From Maratus speciosus (Eukaryota; Arthropoda; Arachnida; Araneae; Salticidae), in NCBI GenBank assembly GCA_963932465.1, contig OZ010788.1, positions 199,890,559 to 199,954,558 of the forward strand: a DNA stretch of 64,000 bases. The letters are read 5' to 3'. Shown here piece after piece: positions 24,370 to 36,408 of this stretch (positions are counted from its first letter, which is position 1; each line of letters starts with the position of its first letter). The position numbers were made by a program, and so were the translations under genes. The notes beneath the pieces were generated by a model that searched no databases, had not been told where the DNA came from, and was given only the letters and a program-made list of their open reading frames with translations.

Positions 24370-26420
24370 TCCGCCGGTTGTTGTTAGATTTACTATCGTC
24401 ACTGGCTGTTAAAAAAATCGATTTTAGACACAAGGTTTATTTTTTAAATATGTTTTTAAAAACTTACGGAGGAAAACATTTTTTCTCGCTTATCTTTACC
24501 AAGCGTTTTTATATTCTGCATAAAGGTAAAGAATCGCGAAAGATGAAATTAATGCAGTAAAGGCATTCATAAATATGATTTAAAAAATTCATTGCACTTT
24601 TCATATCCTCATTGTAATCTCATATCCCGATAAAATATATAATAATGGATAATAATTTAAACCTTTTAGTTTTAGCCAATGCAACGTCAAAATTTCATTG
24701 TTATCACATCAGGTTTCTGGAAATGGAACTCGAAACATCATGGAGAAATTTTACTTCTATTTTCAGTTCTTTTATCACACCCGAAAGAATGAATATAATT
24801 AAAATCTTTTTCCACTTGGTCAGATCGATGCTTCGACAATGCTATCCTACTATTATCTAATAATTATACTGCCAATAACACTTGGAGAATGATGACGAAT
24901 GATTTGATATCTCATTTATAACAATCCACTGGGGTGTTTATGCTTAACGTCGAAATAAATAAGCTGAATTTGGTGTCTTTTTGCTTAATCAAAACTGGTA
25001 TTATGAACATTCAAGGAAAAGGTGTTTGAAATTATGCACCTTCAAGTGAAAGGTGTTATAGTTCTTTTGTTACCTGTTTACATGCTGCTAGATTAAAAAA
25101 TATCAGAGCTCTGGAAAACAAGTGCGATGATTTCTATTACTACATCTCTTGGAATTATGAAGCACAGACGTAAACAACCATTGTTGGATACAGACATTGA
25201 ACACCGAAAAATTTGAATGCATGACGTTTGCATTTTCTCATCTATTATAACAAAACGTACGTTGAAAAATCTGTTAATTACAGCTTAATGGATGATAGAA
25301 AGGGCAATAAATTGCTTTTAATTACTATTTTAGGGGATAATTATATGCCTTTTTTACATCTTTTATTTTGATATCTAGATAAAGAAATAAATCATGGAAC
25401 TTTGCATTACAAGATCGTTTCTCTGAAGTGTTACAATAGAATTGCTAAAAATCATCCAAGAAAGGAAATGATAATCTTCATTTATTATTAGGGTACCGAG
25501 CGTTTCGATTTTTATCACAACTAGAAAAGAAATTATAGTTATTTATTATTTTGTTTCTAAGATTGGCAACAAATAGGATTGTGCGACGATTAGATTAAGC
25601 TTCTGCACGGGTTATATCCGGCTCCAAGATAAGAGCGAAGAGCTGAAACAGGTTCGATAATTAATTATAAACATAAAATTTCAAATGAACTTATTCTATT
25701 ATGAGTCGTTTTGAAAACTGTGTAATTGTAGTATTTATATTAATCTAATTTGTATTTAAATTCACAAAAAGGAACACCCTGTTAATGAACTTAGATTCGC
25801 GGTTCTCAACCTTTGTACGTGAGATTCTATTTTTCGCCACGGCTTCTTATGTTAATACACCCTCTTATATAACCAAGTGCTGCTTGAAGACATACAAGGG
25901 CTCTGAGAAGATTGATTATATTCCCCTTTATGTATATGTATATAATATATATACAGCAGATGCCACTTCATATGATCACACCAGGAGCACGAGTTTTTGA
26001 TAATGATATTCGATTGATAAGGATAAAAGACCTAGGAAAATATTTAATGATGACACATAGTAATACTATAAAATGATATAACTTCCTCTTGAAGAAATGA
26101 TGACTTAAAAAAAATGCAGAAAATGTTTATTAAAACAATCCGGCAATATTTGTTTGTTTACAATTCTCCCTCGATCGTTAACAACTTATTCTCACTTGTA
26201 TTCTAAAATTGTCTTAGCTATGTCGTACATCCTCGTTTTAAAATCTTCTACACGTTCCTCATTTTAGTATTTGGAATTGGTTTTCATTATATTTTTCTCG
26301 TCGTCTTCCTCATTAGTATTTCTATGCAAACTTTTGGGAAAATTTCAGTTTCTGCGATCTTCGAATTCCCGCGCCATCCAGGCCTCAAAATCTTCTTTCA
26401 TCACACCTTTTGAAATAACC
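24370..26420. other. No recognisable gene; one hAT-like motif
   Basis: Short ORFs (24378-24560, 24645-24860, 25785-26000) have no family resemblance. GCGGTTCTCAACCTTTGTAC at 25799 matches a common hAT terminal phrase, but no partner end is present. Confidence 0.5.
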
Positions 26421-26916
26421 ACAATGCTCATTGATTTTTAGAAACCGTTATTTACATGGGATTAAATTAAAATAATAATAATAATTTACCTCGAAAAGTG
26501 CGGGAATAAACCTTGAGGACGGTAAGACTACCAATAAAGCCACAATGTTTGAAATTGATATTTAAATGCTTATTTAAATTCTGCAGGACATTTCCTGTCA
26601 AAGAATTTGGGATATTCTTTCTCTAGCATATTTCTGCATGAGAAAAAAGTTGAAACATATTCTGTGGCTGCATCTGAAGTGATTTTCTGTATAATTTTAG
26701 CAATAGAGGCGGTAAGGAATCTAAAACCCAGGGCAGAGTTAAAAAAATATTAACAACCGTAAAAATGTGCGCATGTTAATTTTTTGTTACATATTTATGT
26801 AAAACAATAGTCCCAGTTTCGGAAAAAAAATTACATCGAATTACTTTTATTGAAACAATTTTATACGGACAGCTCCAAAATTAAAAAAATCCCTGCCGGC
26901 TCGGGCCTACAGGCGG

Positions 26917-27880
26917 AGGTAGATTTCGATGTTAAGTACTAAATTCTCCAACAAAACTTAAATCAACATTAGAGATAAACCCAGTTCCTTCACTAAGAAT
27001 AAGCTCTAGGGAGCTAAACCTTTTGTGTAAATTCTAATATACACGAATACACATACGCATGTATATGGAATAGGTTTAAAAAATGGCTACAAAAAATTCA
27101 GAAAACCTCAAAGTGTTAAAATATGTTAATATTTCCATAGTCGGGTTTTTATCCATGTTTTAATACGTTTCTTCAAACTCACATGACGTTACGTATTCAC
27201 CTGCTGAGGTACATTATATTTCCAATATGACGCAATATACATATTCTTTTAATTCGTCAAACTATTTATTTTGAGTTTTCATGCTGAAATCTTGCTCTAG
27301 GAAACTTATGACGTAATATTCAATTTGTTTTCAATTTGTCAAACTATTTAATTTTACACGTGAAAATTTTGCAAAAGAAAAGTAATTGTTGTGGTGAGAA
27401 TTTTATTATTTGTTTTTTTTTAATTGTTGGCAACTGCTATAACGAAAAACTTTTATTTTTTTCCTGCCATTGTTGTGTAAGAGCTGGTTTTATCAGAATC
27501 ATGTTAAGACAGTATTCAAAATTTTGAACCCTCCCCATTTCCACCCTCTTGGGCCGATTTCGCCCATTTTCAATCCCCGCCGAGATATTAGCCATCTCAA
27601 AGTTGTTGGCGAGTTTGAAGATGATTCGTGCATAATTGCGACTTTTATCGTGCGGACAAAATTTAGTACATACATACATACATACATATATATATATATA
27701 TAAGATTTCTACTATGTAGTTATCTGATACCTATTTTAGGATTCCATTAATTTTTTCATTCCTATCATTGCAACGATTTATTTAATGTTTTTTAATAATA
27801 TATATATATATTTTTTTTTTTTAATACTTACAGCTTTAATTCATAATAATTGACGGTGGCAGGTTATGTTTAATTAATGG

Positions 27881-27919
<39 letters not shown>

Positions 27920-28039
27920 TTTTAGGTGGGGGTGGTTTTGGGTTCCTGGGGTCCTATAATGAAAAGTTATGAAGGAATTTTTCAAAAGTCGCACCATGGT
28001 AACGACTGCAATAGGTAGTATTTCTTACGAAATCTACCT
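26917..28039. mobile_element. 1.1-kb insertion inside 26421-28243
   Basis: AGGTAGATTTCG at the left and inverted CGAAATCTACCT at the right suggest terminal repeats. Inside are a LINE-like stretch (27520-27665) followed by (CATA)n and (TA)n, and a second (AT)n run at 27880-27916. The boundaries come from comparison with 44868-46028 and may be off by about 20 bp. Confidence 0.6.
27520..27703 (+). repeat. LINE-like 3' tail with CATA/TA microsatellite
   Basis: A GC-richer stretch (CTTGGGCCGATTTCGCCCAT, GAGATATTAGCCATCTCAAA, TTTTATCGTGCGGACAAAAT) runs into ACATACATACATACATATAT. This layout is typical of RTE/BovB-type 3' ends. No reverse transcriptase is seen. Confidence 0.45.
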
Positions 28040-28249
28040 AAAATCAGCATCAGGGACACGGGACGGTATAGGAATTTCGTGGTATATTTGGACCCCCAAC
28101 ATCGTCCAAACCTTATTTATCTCGTTAATATTGTTATGCAGTCATGCAATGGGATGTTTTACAGTGTAAAAAAAAACCCAAAAAGAATAAGTACTAAAAT
28201 AAAAATTATTATTCAGTGACTTAAAAGTCAAAAGATTGTGAGAGTGCCT

Positions 28250-28457
28250 GATACATTCATAAGTATCGTTTACTAGATACACAATAACATGCCTGGATAT
28301 ATATGATGTTTTTGGCCGTCACTATAAATTAAAAGACAAGTTTTTAGTGCCGGAAAACACTGAAATTTCATAAAAGCCAAAGTATATATTTTGGTAATTG
28401 TTGCTGCAATTTTTTTTTTAAATGTTAGGATTTTTTTAAATGTTCTTTTTAAATGCA

Positions 28458-28494
<37 letters not shown>

Positions 28495-29136
28495 TATATA
28501 TATATTATAGAAGTTATAGGATAAGGGGTCTGTATAGAAAATTGAATTTCGTATTTAATACATACAGCTCCTTCCATAATAAATGCCATTTCTAAAAGCT
28601 GTACTTATTAAGTACAATTTTGATAATTAAAATTAAGTTTATTCATGGCCAACTCGATCGAGTTTGGCCGTGGTTTCTATCATCAATTGTTTAAGAGATA
28701 ATAATGATAACCTCTATTTTGTAACACTCGGTTTATTGAATCTTTTATGTTATTTCTTCTCAATTTTTTTTTTTCGAATCATTTCATACTAAAAAAATAC
28801 CGGCGCTTTTTATCGTAAACAGGATAACAGTTTCATGTTTTTTTTTATTGCATGTGTTCGTTTATTATATTTATGATGAAACTCTGCATGCAATTAATTT
28901 ATAAATTAAAGGCGGTAATTATATTGATCTTTCAAATGCTAAGGTAGTATTTCTGTAAGAGAGACGATCTTTAGAAGAGATTTATATGCATAAGTGTATA
29001 TTATTTTTATGTATGTAGCAAGAACAATATTAATCTGAAAGATGTTATCTTGTAGAAGTAAGAAAATTTAAACTTTGCTGCATTGCAGTGATTACACCGA
29101 AAACCTTAGATAAAAAAATAACTATTTCTTATTCGT
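28250..29136. other. No recognisable gene
   Basis: It contains (TA)n at 28459-28505 and a palindrome GGCCAACTCGATCGAGTTTGGCC-like at 28649-28671. Confidence 0.55.
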
Positions 29137-29253
29137 CCAATAATTCGGTAGAAGAAGACATTTTTTGAAATTTTCAACTTGGTGTGCTTGAAGAATATAA
29201 TAAATTTCACTTAAATACAACTGTTTATTTATCAAATTCAAGGAAATTTAATA

Positions 29254-30698
29254 GGGTAACTCCGGGAGAGTTGCCGCATACGGTATAGATGCCGCACTCC
29301 TTGTATTTCTTGTAATTATCGGTAGATGGTCGTAAAACGCACATTATAGGTGCGCAATGAGATTATTTTAACCAATGTATAGCGTGAATCCCATTTCGAT
29401 GTTTACTTGTAGAAGTACAATCCTTAATTTGACGTAAGTGCATGATTTCACTGTCCAAACTTTTAAACACGTCATGTTTAAATATTTTTTATACACTAAT
29501 TACTAAATGCATGCATAATTTCGAAGTCAAAACTAAGTGTAGCGTTTGTATAGAGTACTGTGTGTATGATTACGCCATTCCCCTTAGCGATGGCAGGTAA
29601 CTGTGATGGCAGACGTCTGCACCATGCAAAATGGGATACATGCTGCACTGCTATTCCGGTATATATGCCGCAGTTCCTTTTGTACGGGATGATAAAGTGT
29701 TATTAACTTTTCCTTTTCTTTTGCACAGACTAACCATGTTAGGCATGTTAACAAGTTTACTAAAACCAAAGGGGAACAAAGGGAAAATAAAAAGTAAGAA
29801 GGGCAAGAAAGATGCAAGTCAAGATAATAATAATGAAAAATTGGATTACGCGTAACACAGACGTTTTTTGCAAATTACTTCAAAAAAGAGGAAGTGTAAT
29901 TGGTTCCGTTGCATCATGTGTTTAAATGTAGTTACATAAAGACTGTACTTTTTCGACACTTTTTCTGTAGTTTGAAGTCGAACTCTTAACCATTTGGGAC
30001 CATAGGTGCATATAAGCACCTTCCTAAAGAGCTTACAAAATTTTCTTTTGGCACCAGTAAAAAAGAAAAATAATATTTGCTTTGCTTAATTAGAGCATTT
30101 TCATGATTATTTAAGTAAAGGTAACTTCTTTTAAAAAAGTGGTACCAACCGAATAAAATTTGTGTAAAAGCCACCGGTCCCGAAAGGGTTAACAAATAAA
30201 TTATGTAAACACAATTTTACTTTTTTTTTCTTTTCCCTTTCTAATACATTGATGTTACGTTGTTGCTGAAATAACAATTAAAATTTAATGTAAAAAATAA
30301 GTCGATAATTTTAATAGTAAAAGTAGGCAACAATTATTAATTTGAATCTACTAATACGTTTCATTGTACCCATTTAGTTTCATTTTGTTATTACAGTCAT
30401 AATTATAGTCCAGATGTGAATGATTTTTTTAAAATATTTTTATTTATAACTTCATTTCTGTTCTTATTACAAGCGCGGCATAACTATCGCACAAGTGCGG
30501 CGTCTCAGCCTCAATGTACGGGTGACGCGCCGCAGTGTAATGTTTTAGAAAAAAATTGTTAAAAAATATTAATATTTTTTTTTTTTTTTTGTCGCAGTAC
30601 ACGCGTTGTATATTTAACACTAAATAGCACAGCATGATTTTTTTTTTTTTCATGTCCACCATGGGACTTTATACACACATATAATCCCGGAATTACCC
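29254..30698. mobile_element. Nested TA-flanked element, GGGTAA(C/T)TCCGGGA ends
   Basis: The left end GGGTAACTCCGGGA and inverted right end GGGTAATTCCGGGAT are flanked by TA (29252-29253, 30699-30700). The empty site can be read from the other terminal repeat of the host Tc1-like element (near 32130), which continues without a gap. This proves insertion and defines the boundaries. Motifs of the type ATGCCGCA recur near both ends (29279, 29653, 30474). No transposase is recognised; ORFs 29631-29855 and 29584-29817 have no family match that I can see. A TTAA MITE lies inside it. Confidence 0.88.
29990..30188. mobile_element. 199-bp TTAA-flanked MITE
   Basis: TTAA at 29986-29989 and 30189-30192 flanks inverted ends CCATTTGGGACC and CCCTTTCGGGACC. 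A hairpin GGTGCATATAAGCACC lies just inside the left end. TTAA targets are typical of the piggyBac and Kolobok superfamilies. It is the third level of nesting at this site (Tc1-like, then TA element, then this). Confidence 0.85.
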
Positions 30699-30816
30699 TA
30701 TAGAATTTAATTAAAAAAACATAATTAAAATATCTGCATTACAAAAAAAATGTTACGCTTACAAAAAATAAGATCTATCTTAGATTTCATTGTATTTCAA
30801 AGTTACACTTACACAT

Positions 30817-31829
30817 TCAATATTTATTAGGATAACCCTTGTTTTTTATTACAGCTTCACAGCGTCTTTTCATTGAGAGAACTAGTGTTTGGTGTTCATC
30901 CTTTTTAATCACATGATGTCAAGAATCAATTATAGCTTCAATAAGTTGCGTTTTATTAGATAGATGCTTTTTTTGTACGAGGATTTTCAAACATGGTCAC
31001 AAATTTTCGATAGGATTCAGATCAGGGAGGGGTCCTGGTCAGGCTGATAATTGTATGCTTTTTTTTTAAACCATTCTTTGCATATTTTTGCCGTATGGCA
31101 TAGAGCTGAATTCTGCTGAAAGATAAATGGTGCTTTATTGCGGAAGGGATCCCTGATGGAAGGTATCAATTTTGGTTCCAAGACAGTTTCGATGTATTTT
31201 TTGCATTCAGAATGCTATCAATCACTTGAATGCGGCCCACACCACCTGCAGATATACAGGCCCAAATCATGACATTTGTTGGGTTCTTTGTAGTTCAATG
31301 CAATCAAGATGCAGCTCTTCCCCTACTTTACGTCTCACAAATTTTCATCCACCACAACCAAAGAGCGATATTTTACTCTCATCGCTCCAGATTATTTGCC
31401 TCCACTGATTTTCTGACCAATTAATGTGTTCTTTTGCCCACTGAACTCGTTTCTTGGGTTGCTGAAGATTTAAAAATGGTTTTTCCCTCGGAATTGCACC
31501 TCTCAGTCCAAAACCTGCTAATATTCTCCTTGTTGTTCTTGAACTAACTGATATACCCTTTGCCTCCATTTCACATCTAGCAGAATCTGATGAAATTCGT
31601 CTATCTTTGAGGCATATCCTTTTTATCTTTCTATCGTCAGAATTACTTGTGCATTTTTTCGGCCTCATCTTGCTTTATTTATCAATGATTTAATTTCTTC
31701 CCAACGTAAGCACAACTTTCGTACGCCAGATAAAGTTGCAATTTCAGCATAAGAGAGACCAATTTTTCTCAATATGGCAATTTTGCTTCTTTTTATAGTT
31801 GTCCGTTCAGTTCTTGTTGTTGATGGCAT
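30817..31829 (-). pseudogene. Tc1-like transposase, multiple frameshifts
   Basis: The minus-strand start is at 31829 (MPSTTRTERTTIKRSKIAIL). A first helix-turn-helix segment (GLSYAEIATLSGV) breaks before the next frame 31668-31345, which carries the linker and WAKEHINWSENQW followed by motif 1 (WSDESKISLFG). Motif 2 appears as FQQNSALCHTA, where the catalytic Asp expected in QQD has become Asn. Motif 3 is DLNPIENL. The C-terminus near 30820 reads NKGYPNKY. At least three frameshifts and two stops make it non-functional. Confidence 0.88.
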
Positions 31830-32508
31830 TGTTTACATTAAGAAAAAAATAGAAATATATATATATATATATAAAACATTATTCTATTTAGTTACACTAG
31901 TATCCACCCTTCTGCAAAATTCTTTCCAGCAAAATACCACTCTTACAAATCAAAACATACTACGGTTTAGTTACTGACGTTTGATTTGGTTCTCAGAACA
32001 GTCATTGTGATTGGCTAGGAAGCCTTTATAACAATACACTTCAGCATTCATGACTAATTGTGTTTGTATTTTAGACTAAAGTAAGTGTAACTTTTTTTGC
32101 AATGGAGATATTATAATTTTTTTAATTAAATTATACATTAAATTTCCTTGAATTTGATGTGTAAACATTTATATTTAAGTGAAAATTAATATATTCTATA
32201 AATACACAAAGTTATAAAACATGAAAATTTCAAAAAATGTACACAATTTTGGCCACCACTGTAGTTAAACGAGTGATATTTGTGATAGAACCTAAAGTCT
32301 CAGACCATCATCTACTCAGTCAAAAATACAGAGTGTCTCACCGTAATTCGAAAATGAATTTTCTTCATAACAATGATGATTTGATTATAACAATGTTTTT
32401 GACGGATTTAAGCTATTTCTTAAAAATTTTTATAGAATTATAACTGAATATTAAAGATGTGAATTATCACATTGCTAACAAGGCGTAAACCAACTTAGTG
32501 AAAAATGT

Positions 32509-32576
32509 CCAAGCCGGGAATCGAACCTGGGCCCCGGAATAGATCTTCAGTGCTCTACCACTAAGCCACAAGGACG
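32509..32576 (-). ncRNA. Second tRNA-like SINE head, inverted
   Basis: On the minus strand it is over 85 per cent identical to the unit at 32851-32921, with intact A and B boxes. Its anticodon stem is weaker (CTGAA versus TCCGG) and it is followed by ATTTTTC. A TATATAAG lies upstream on the same strand (32600-32607). Confidence 0.65.
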
Positions 32577-32850
32577 ATGCCCAGCTTGGCATCTCTCACT
32601 TATATAAGTCGGTAAGGCTGCTACCGCAGCACTAGATGGAAAAGTCTTCATGAGCACACAATCCAGCGGCGTAACATGAGACGCAAATGAACACAGCATC
32701 GGTGAATGTACAATTTTAATTAATTTTTTTTTCAACTACTTTTCAGCAGTGAAATCACGCTTGAAATTATTGAATGTTAAAGATGTGAATTATCAAATTG
32801 CTAACAAGGCGCAAACCAACCATCATAAGTGAGAGATGCCAAGCTGGGCA

Positions 32851-32921
32851 TCGTCCTTGTGGCTTAGTGGTAGAGCACTGGATATCTATTCCAGGGGCCC
32901 GGGTTCGATTCCCGGCTTGGA
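32851..32921 (+). ncRNA. tRNA-like SINE head
   Basis: GTCCTTGTGGCTTAGTGGTA has a good A box, and GGTTCGATTCC (32900-32910) is a consensus B box. The anticodon stem CTGGA/TCCAG closes a 7-base loop TATCTAT with A instead of the universal T at position 33; the nominal anticodon would be TCT. The acceptor stem has two mismatches. A TTTTTT terminator follows. It looks transcribable by Pol III but not like a working tRNA. Confidence 0.7.
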
Positions 32922-33397
32922 CTTTTTTCACTAAATTGGTTTACGCCTTGTTAGCAATGTGATAATTCACATCTTTAATATTCAATAATTTCAAGCGTAA
33001 TTTCACTGCTGAAAAGTAGTTGAAAAAAAATTTAATTAAGAATTATAACTGTTTTATTTAACATTGAACTATACACTAGCTGCTTTATTAGGAATGTGTC
33101 CGAAAGCATATATGACATCATTAACCGAATTATTATGTATCTCCAGCAGTTGTCGTTGTGTCATCACATTTCACACACAGTAAAATAAATCTGTTGAAAA
33201 TTTTGTTACAATGTTTTAAACAGTGTTAAAGTAATAGGGAAAAATTGGAGTTCCATCTTTTTGAGTAAGACACCTCGTGTTTTGTCTGAGTAAACGCATT
33301 ATAAACCAAATATCATTATCTTTGCTGAATACCGTTAGCAGTCTGTTTCTGCTGCGAGGGTTTATGGACACCCATACATTTAATTAAAAATGAACTA

Positions 33398-34277
33398 CAG
33401 GTAGGTCTCGATTATCCGAGTTAATATGGACCAAACTCACCTCGGATAAGCGAAGAAATCGGATAAACCGGATTGACACAAACCGTCACCAACTAAGGAG
33501 ATGAAATATAAAATTTCACTTAATTCATTCATTTTTATGGTACTAGTAACATTTCGTTGATGTTCATTTCCGTTACTTTTAAGAAAAAAGGGTAATGAAA
33601 TCATTTATTTGAAAAAGTCCTTGACTGTTTTTTGTTTGTTAAATGTAATTTTGCTGCAGTTTTTTTTTTTGTAGGCGGGGGGGAGGAGGATGCACTATTA
33701 CTCTACTGCATAGCTACCGATTTCTAAGGTTTTTTCTTATCACTAAAACTTACCAGTAAATTTTGCTTAATTCAATCGCCGAAATCTAACGATTGTCAAC
33801 GATTAATATGGCCAACGATTAAATTTTAAAGGTAACAAAACTCATTCTTTTGTGTCATGAAAATTTCAGTTGTAGCCTCTTCTTTCTGCTCAAAGTATTG
33901 AATAGTTTTTCTCAATCTATATTATACCTTTGGAATGGATCATTTTCTTCTAATGGATTGATGGATTCCATTGTTATGAAACAGCCATTATAAATGAAGT
34001 GTTAGGTGAAGATGAAAGAGCAGCCGTAAAAAGTTAAAACTCTTATTTTCTGGTCAGAATGGGAAAAAAATGGCAATAACTTTTTTTTTTTTAAATCGTC
34101 ATTTTTTACGCTATTCTGACCAGAAAATCAGAGTTCTAACTTTTTACGACTGCTCTTTCATTTTCAGCTAACATTTTCATCATTTATAATGGCTGTTTCA
34201 TAATAATAGAATCCAGTAGTCTGTTAGAAGAAAATAACTCTGTTAAAGCGGAAACTCAGTTAAGCGGGATTCAACTG
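33398..34277. mobile_element. pogo/Tigger-like non-autonomous element
   Basis: TA (33396-33397, 34278-34279) flanks CAGGTAGGTCTCGATTATCC and, inverted, CAGTTGAATCCCGCTTAACT, which agree at about two thirds of positions. CGATTATCCGA-type ends are typical of pogo/Tigger. Inside, 33945-34070 and 34088-34225 form an inverted repeat. Confidence 0.7.
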
Positions 34278-34849
34278 TACTTTTTTTTTATTATTATTTA
34301 AATGGCCTTGCTACTGTAAAGTTTAATATCCTTTAATTAAGTACGCTGGTTTCTGTCTCATAAATGTAAATCTTAAAAATTAAATTTTGTTCTCTTAATT
34401 CAGGAAGTGTACAAGCATTTTTAAAGCAGACTAATTAATTTAATCAAAATAATTTTAGTCTTGTTTTCATACAATTACAATGCAATAAAAATTTCGGAAA
34501 ATAAGAAAATGATTCAAATGCTAGTCGTTTTTTATCTAATTACTGAATTTTGTTTTTCTTCGATTTAATGGGTTTTCACGGGAAAGATTATAAATCTCCC
34601 GCCTTTAATATCATCATTATCTAAAAATGCAATATAATACCAGCAATTAAAGTGCATTAATAATAATCTAAACTTCGGATCGGACATCAATCATAGGATG
34701 GCCGATCGATCTTTAACACGAGATGGTTCACTACGATAGCCATACAGGATTCAAAGAGACTAATGTTCCTCCATAGTCGCTGAATTCCAACAGTTCTATT
34801 GAATAATTAATGACTCAATACACGCGTTGCTTTTTTTAGAGCTGATGCA

Positions 34850-35345
34850 ATGTACAAAAAATAAAGGAGAGGCTGTATAAAGCCTTTTAGTCTTGAAGTG
34901 TTTAGCATTTTTATAAGAGTCCCTTTGCAACAAAGTTATTTTTCAGTTTTATATGATGATTTTTCGATTAACATTTCAAGAATATGGTTAAAATGCCATT
35001 AACGCGTAAAAAATTGTACACACAAAAAACACGTATTAAAATTGTAAACGCGTTTCGCTTTTACAATTATTCCCAAGATGTTATTACTGCAATAAAATAT
35101 ATGATTGTAATATTAATAAGAATAGAATCTAAACGTCGAATTTAATTTACAAAAATCCATGTGCATTGCTTCTTTGTACGTAAATAAAGGACGGGCAGTA
35201 TAAAGTCTTTAAGCCTTGACGAGTTTAGCAATGTAATCTTAGATTCTTCGCAACAAAATTTTCATTCAATTTTATACGACGATTGTCTAATTAACGTTTT
35301 AAGAATCACTTTTGGAAATTTTACATTGCTCGGTATCAAAATCCT
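34850..35345. repeat. Degenerate repeat family, about 270-300 bp
   Basis: CCCTTTGCAACAAAGTTATTTTTCAGTTTTATATGA at 34920 has related sequence at 35240 (CGCAACAAAATTTTCATTCA) and at 38113 (TTTGCAACAAAGTTATCTTT). AATAAAGGA(G/C)(A/G)GGC with GTATAAAG(C/T)C recurs at 34861 and 35184. Confidence 0.65.
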
Positions 35346-35452
35346 CCCTATAAAAATAACTATTGTTCCTGACAGATTTAAAGATCCTAAATGAATATGA
35401 AATTGTTCCATAAGGTTCCAATTTTTTCTTGGGGGATCGTCTTTAATTTAAA

Positions 35453-35526
35453 ATAGCTAAAATATTAGTGCTAAAATATTAGTGTACCCTAATATTAGTG
35501 TACCCGCTAAAATATTAGTGCTAAAA
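35453..35526. repeat. Short tandem repeat GCTAAAATATTAGT
   Basis: The 14-mer GCTAAAATATTAGT occurs three times, with two intervening CTAATATTAGTGTACCC-type variants. Confidence 0.8.
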
Positions 35527-36036
35527 GCCTACTATTCTTTTATTTTTGAATTAATATGCTTTTTTTTTTAATCCTCTATCTTCTAATAAAAAATTAAATT
35601 AAAAAAAATCAAAAAACCCGACTGTGTACAAAAGCGAAATAATTAATTATCTCATCAATGTGAAACTATTTTTTATATTACTTACCTATTTATTTTATTT
35701 ACTTGTATTGGTGACTTTTAAGTTGTGTTTAATTGTTAGTTCCTATCTATAAACATTGTTTTCATGAGGCCTATAGATGTCTATGAAGGTTAGAGTTGCA
35801 GTAAAGCTAGAGAACTTACCTACACAAATTCCGTGTTGTTTAATATTTAAGCGGAGCATCTGACTGTAAAATAGTCAATGAAACATCGTCTTCATTTTGA
35901 AAGACTTATCCAATGATATGCCACTCAATAGGGTGCGTATTTTTTTCATCTCTACCGCCATTTTGAATTTATAAAAACAAAACCTACTCTATAATCATCG
36001 GAAGGTTAAGACGAATCGATAGAGACCCCCTTTATT

Positions 36037-36136
36037 AAAATCTATCCAGCCGTTGGGATCTTTCGAGGGTATAAAGAAATCTATATACCCAGATACGCGT
36101 GAAACACATAACCCTTCTTGGCAGTCAGGTAAAAAG
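36037..36136 (+). repeat. Conserved LINE-like 3' tail, copy 2
   Basis: This is the partner of 19457-19555 and includes TATCCAGCCGTTGGGATCTT and ACCCTTCTTGGCAGTCAGG, ending GTAAAAA. Nothing coding is recognisable upstream. Confidence 0.6.
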
Positions 36137-36408
36137 GGTTTCTACCCTCTTCTGATTTTTTTTTCTTGTAGTCTCTTCCGATGACCTGAATCCTCACATG
36201 CGCAATCTCAAATGACCCTCCGTATTCTACCCACAAAAGGAATTTGCGTAGCGTCTCTCTTGAGAGAAACATGCAGAGTGCTTTGTTTAAGTTAATTTAT
36301 ATTACCAGGCAGTTAATTCAATGCATTAAGAAAACTAGTTTGTGTATCATTTTTTTTAACTGAAAATATCATGTTTTTGTAAAAACAGTCCAAATATATT
36401 TTGTTATA

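Larger units (their letters stand above)
26421..28243. mobile_element. Second copy of the 44868-46028 family, split
   Basis: 26421-26895 and 28040-28243 match 44868-45550 in reverse orientation (for example AATAGTCCCAGTTTC, GTGCGGGAATAAACCTTGAG, GGGACACGGGACGGTATAGG, AAAAGATTGTGAGAGTGCC). The central 26897-28039 has no counterpart and is an insertion. Confidence 0.82.
29137..32261 (-). mobile_element. Tc1-like transposon split by a younger insertion
   Basis: The right end is CAGTGGTGGCCAAAATTGTG read inward on the minus strand, then TA at 32262-32263. Sequence 29160-29251 plus 30701-30760 is the inverted counterpart of 32095-32235, so long terminal inverted repeats (over 150 bp) exist. The outermost bases of the left end are decayed (start approximate). 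A 1445-bp element sits inside the left repeat. Without it the transposon is about 1.68 kb. A degenerate transposase lies on the minus strand. Confidence 0.88.
32447..33038. mobile_element. Compound tRNA-SINE insertion with 13-bp duplication
   Basis: AGAATTATAACTG at 32434-32446 and 33039-33051 brackets 592 bp. Two tRNA-like sequences face opposite ways (32509-32576 minus, 32851-32921 plus). Each is followed by the same 3' tail (TTTTTCACTAA, TTGGTTTACGCCTTGTTAGC). A third, inverted tail copy (32728-32820) abuts the plus-strand unit. The leader AGTGAGAGATGCCAAGCTGG precedes both tRNA-like parts. Confidence 0.85.

Noticed and set aside
25795..25820. hAT terminal phrase GCGGTTCTCAACCTTTG
   Set aside because: Only one end is visible and no target duplication; noted but not called as an element.
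29584..29855. Overlapping ORFs in the nested TA-flanked element
   Set aside because: A lysine-rich tail and no recognised motif; on opposite strands of each other. Not enough to call a gene.
31172..31424. Plus-strand ORFs across the Tc1-like element at 31 kb
   Set aside because: They are antisense to the degenerate transposase on the minus strand.
32851..32921. Functional tRNA gene
   Set aside because: T33 is replaced by A, the acceptor stem has two mismatches, and an inverted relative and shared 3' tail show it is a SINE head.
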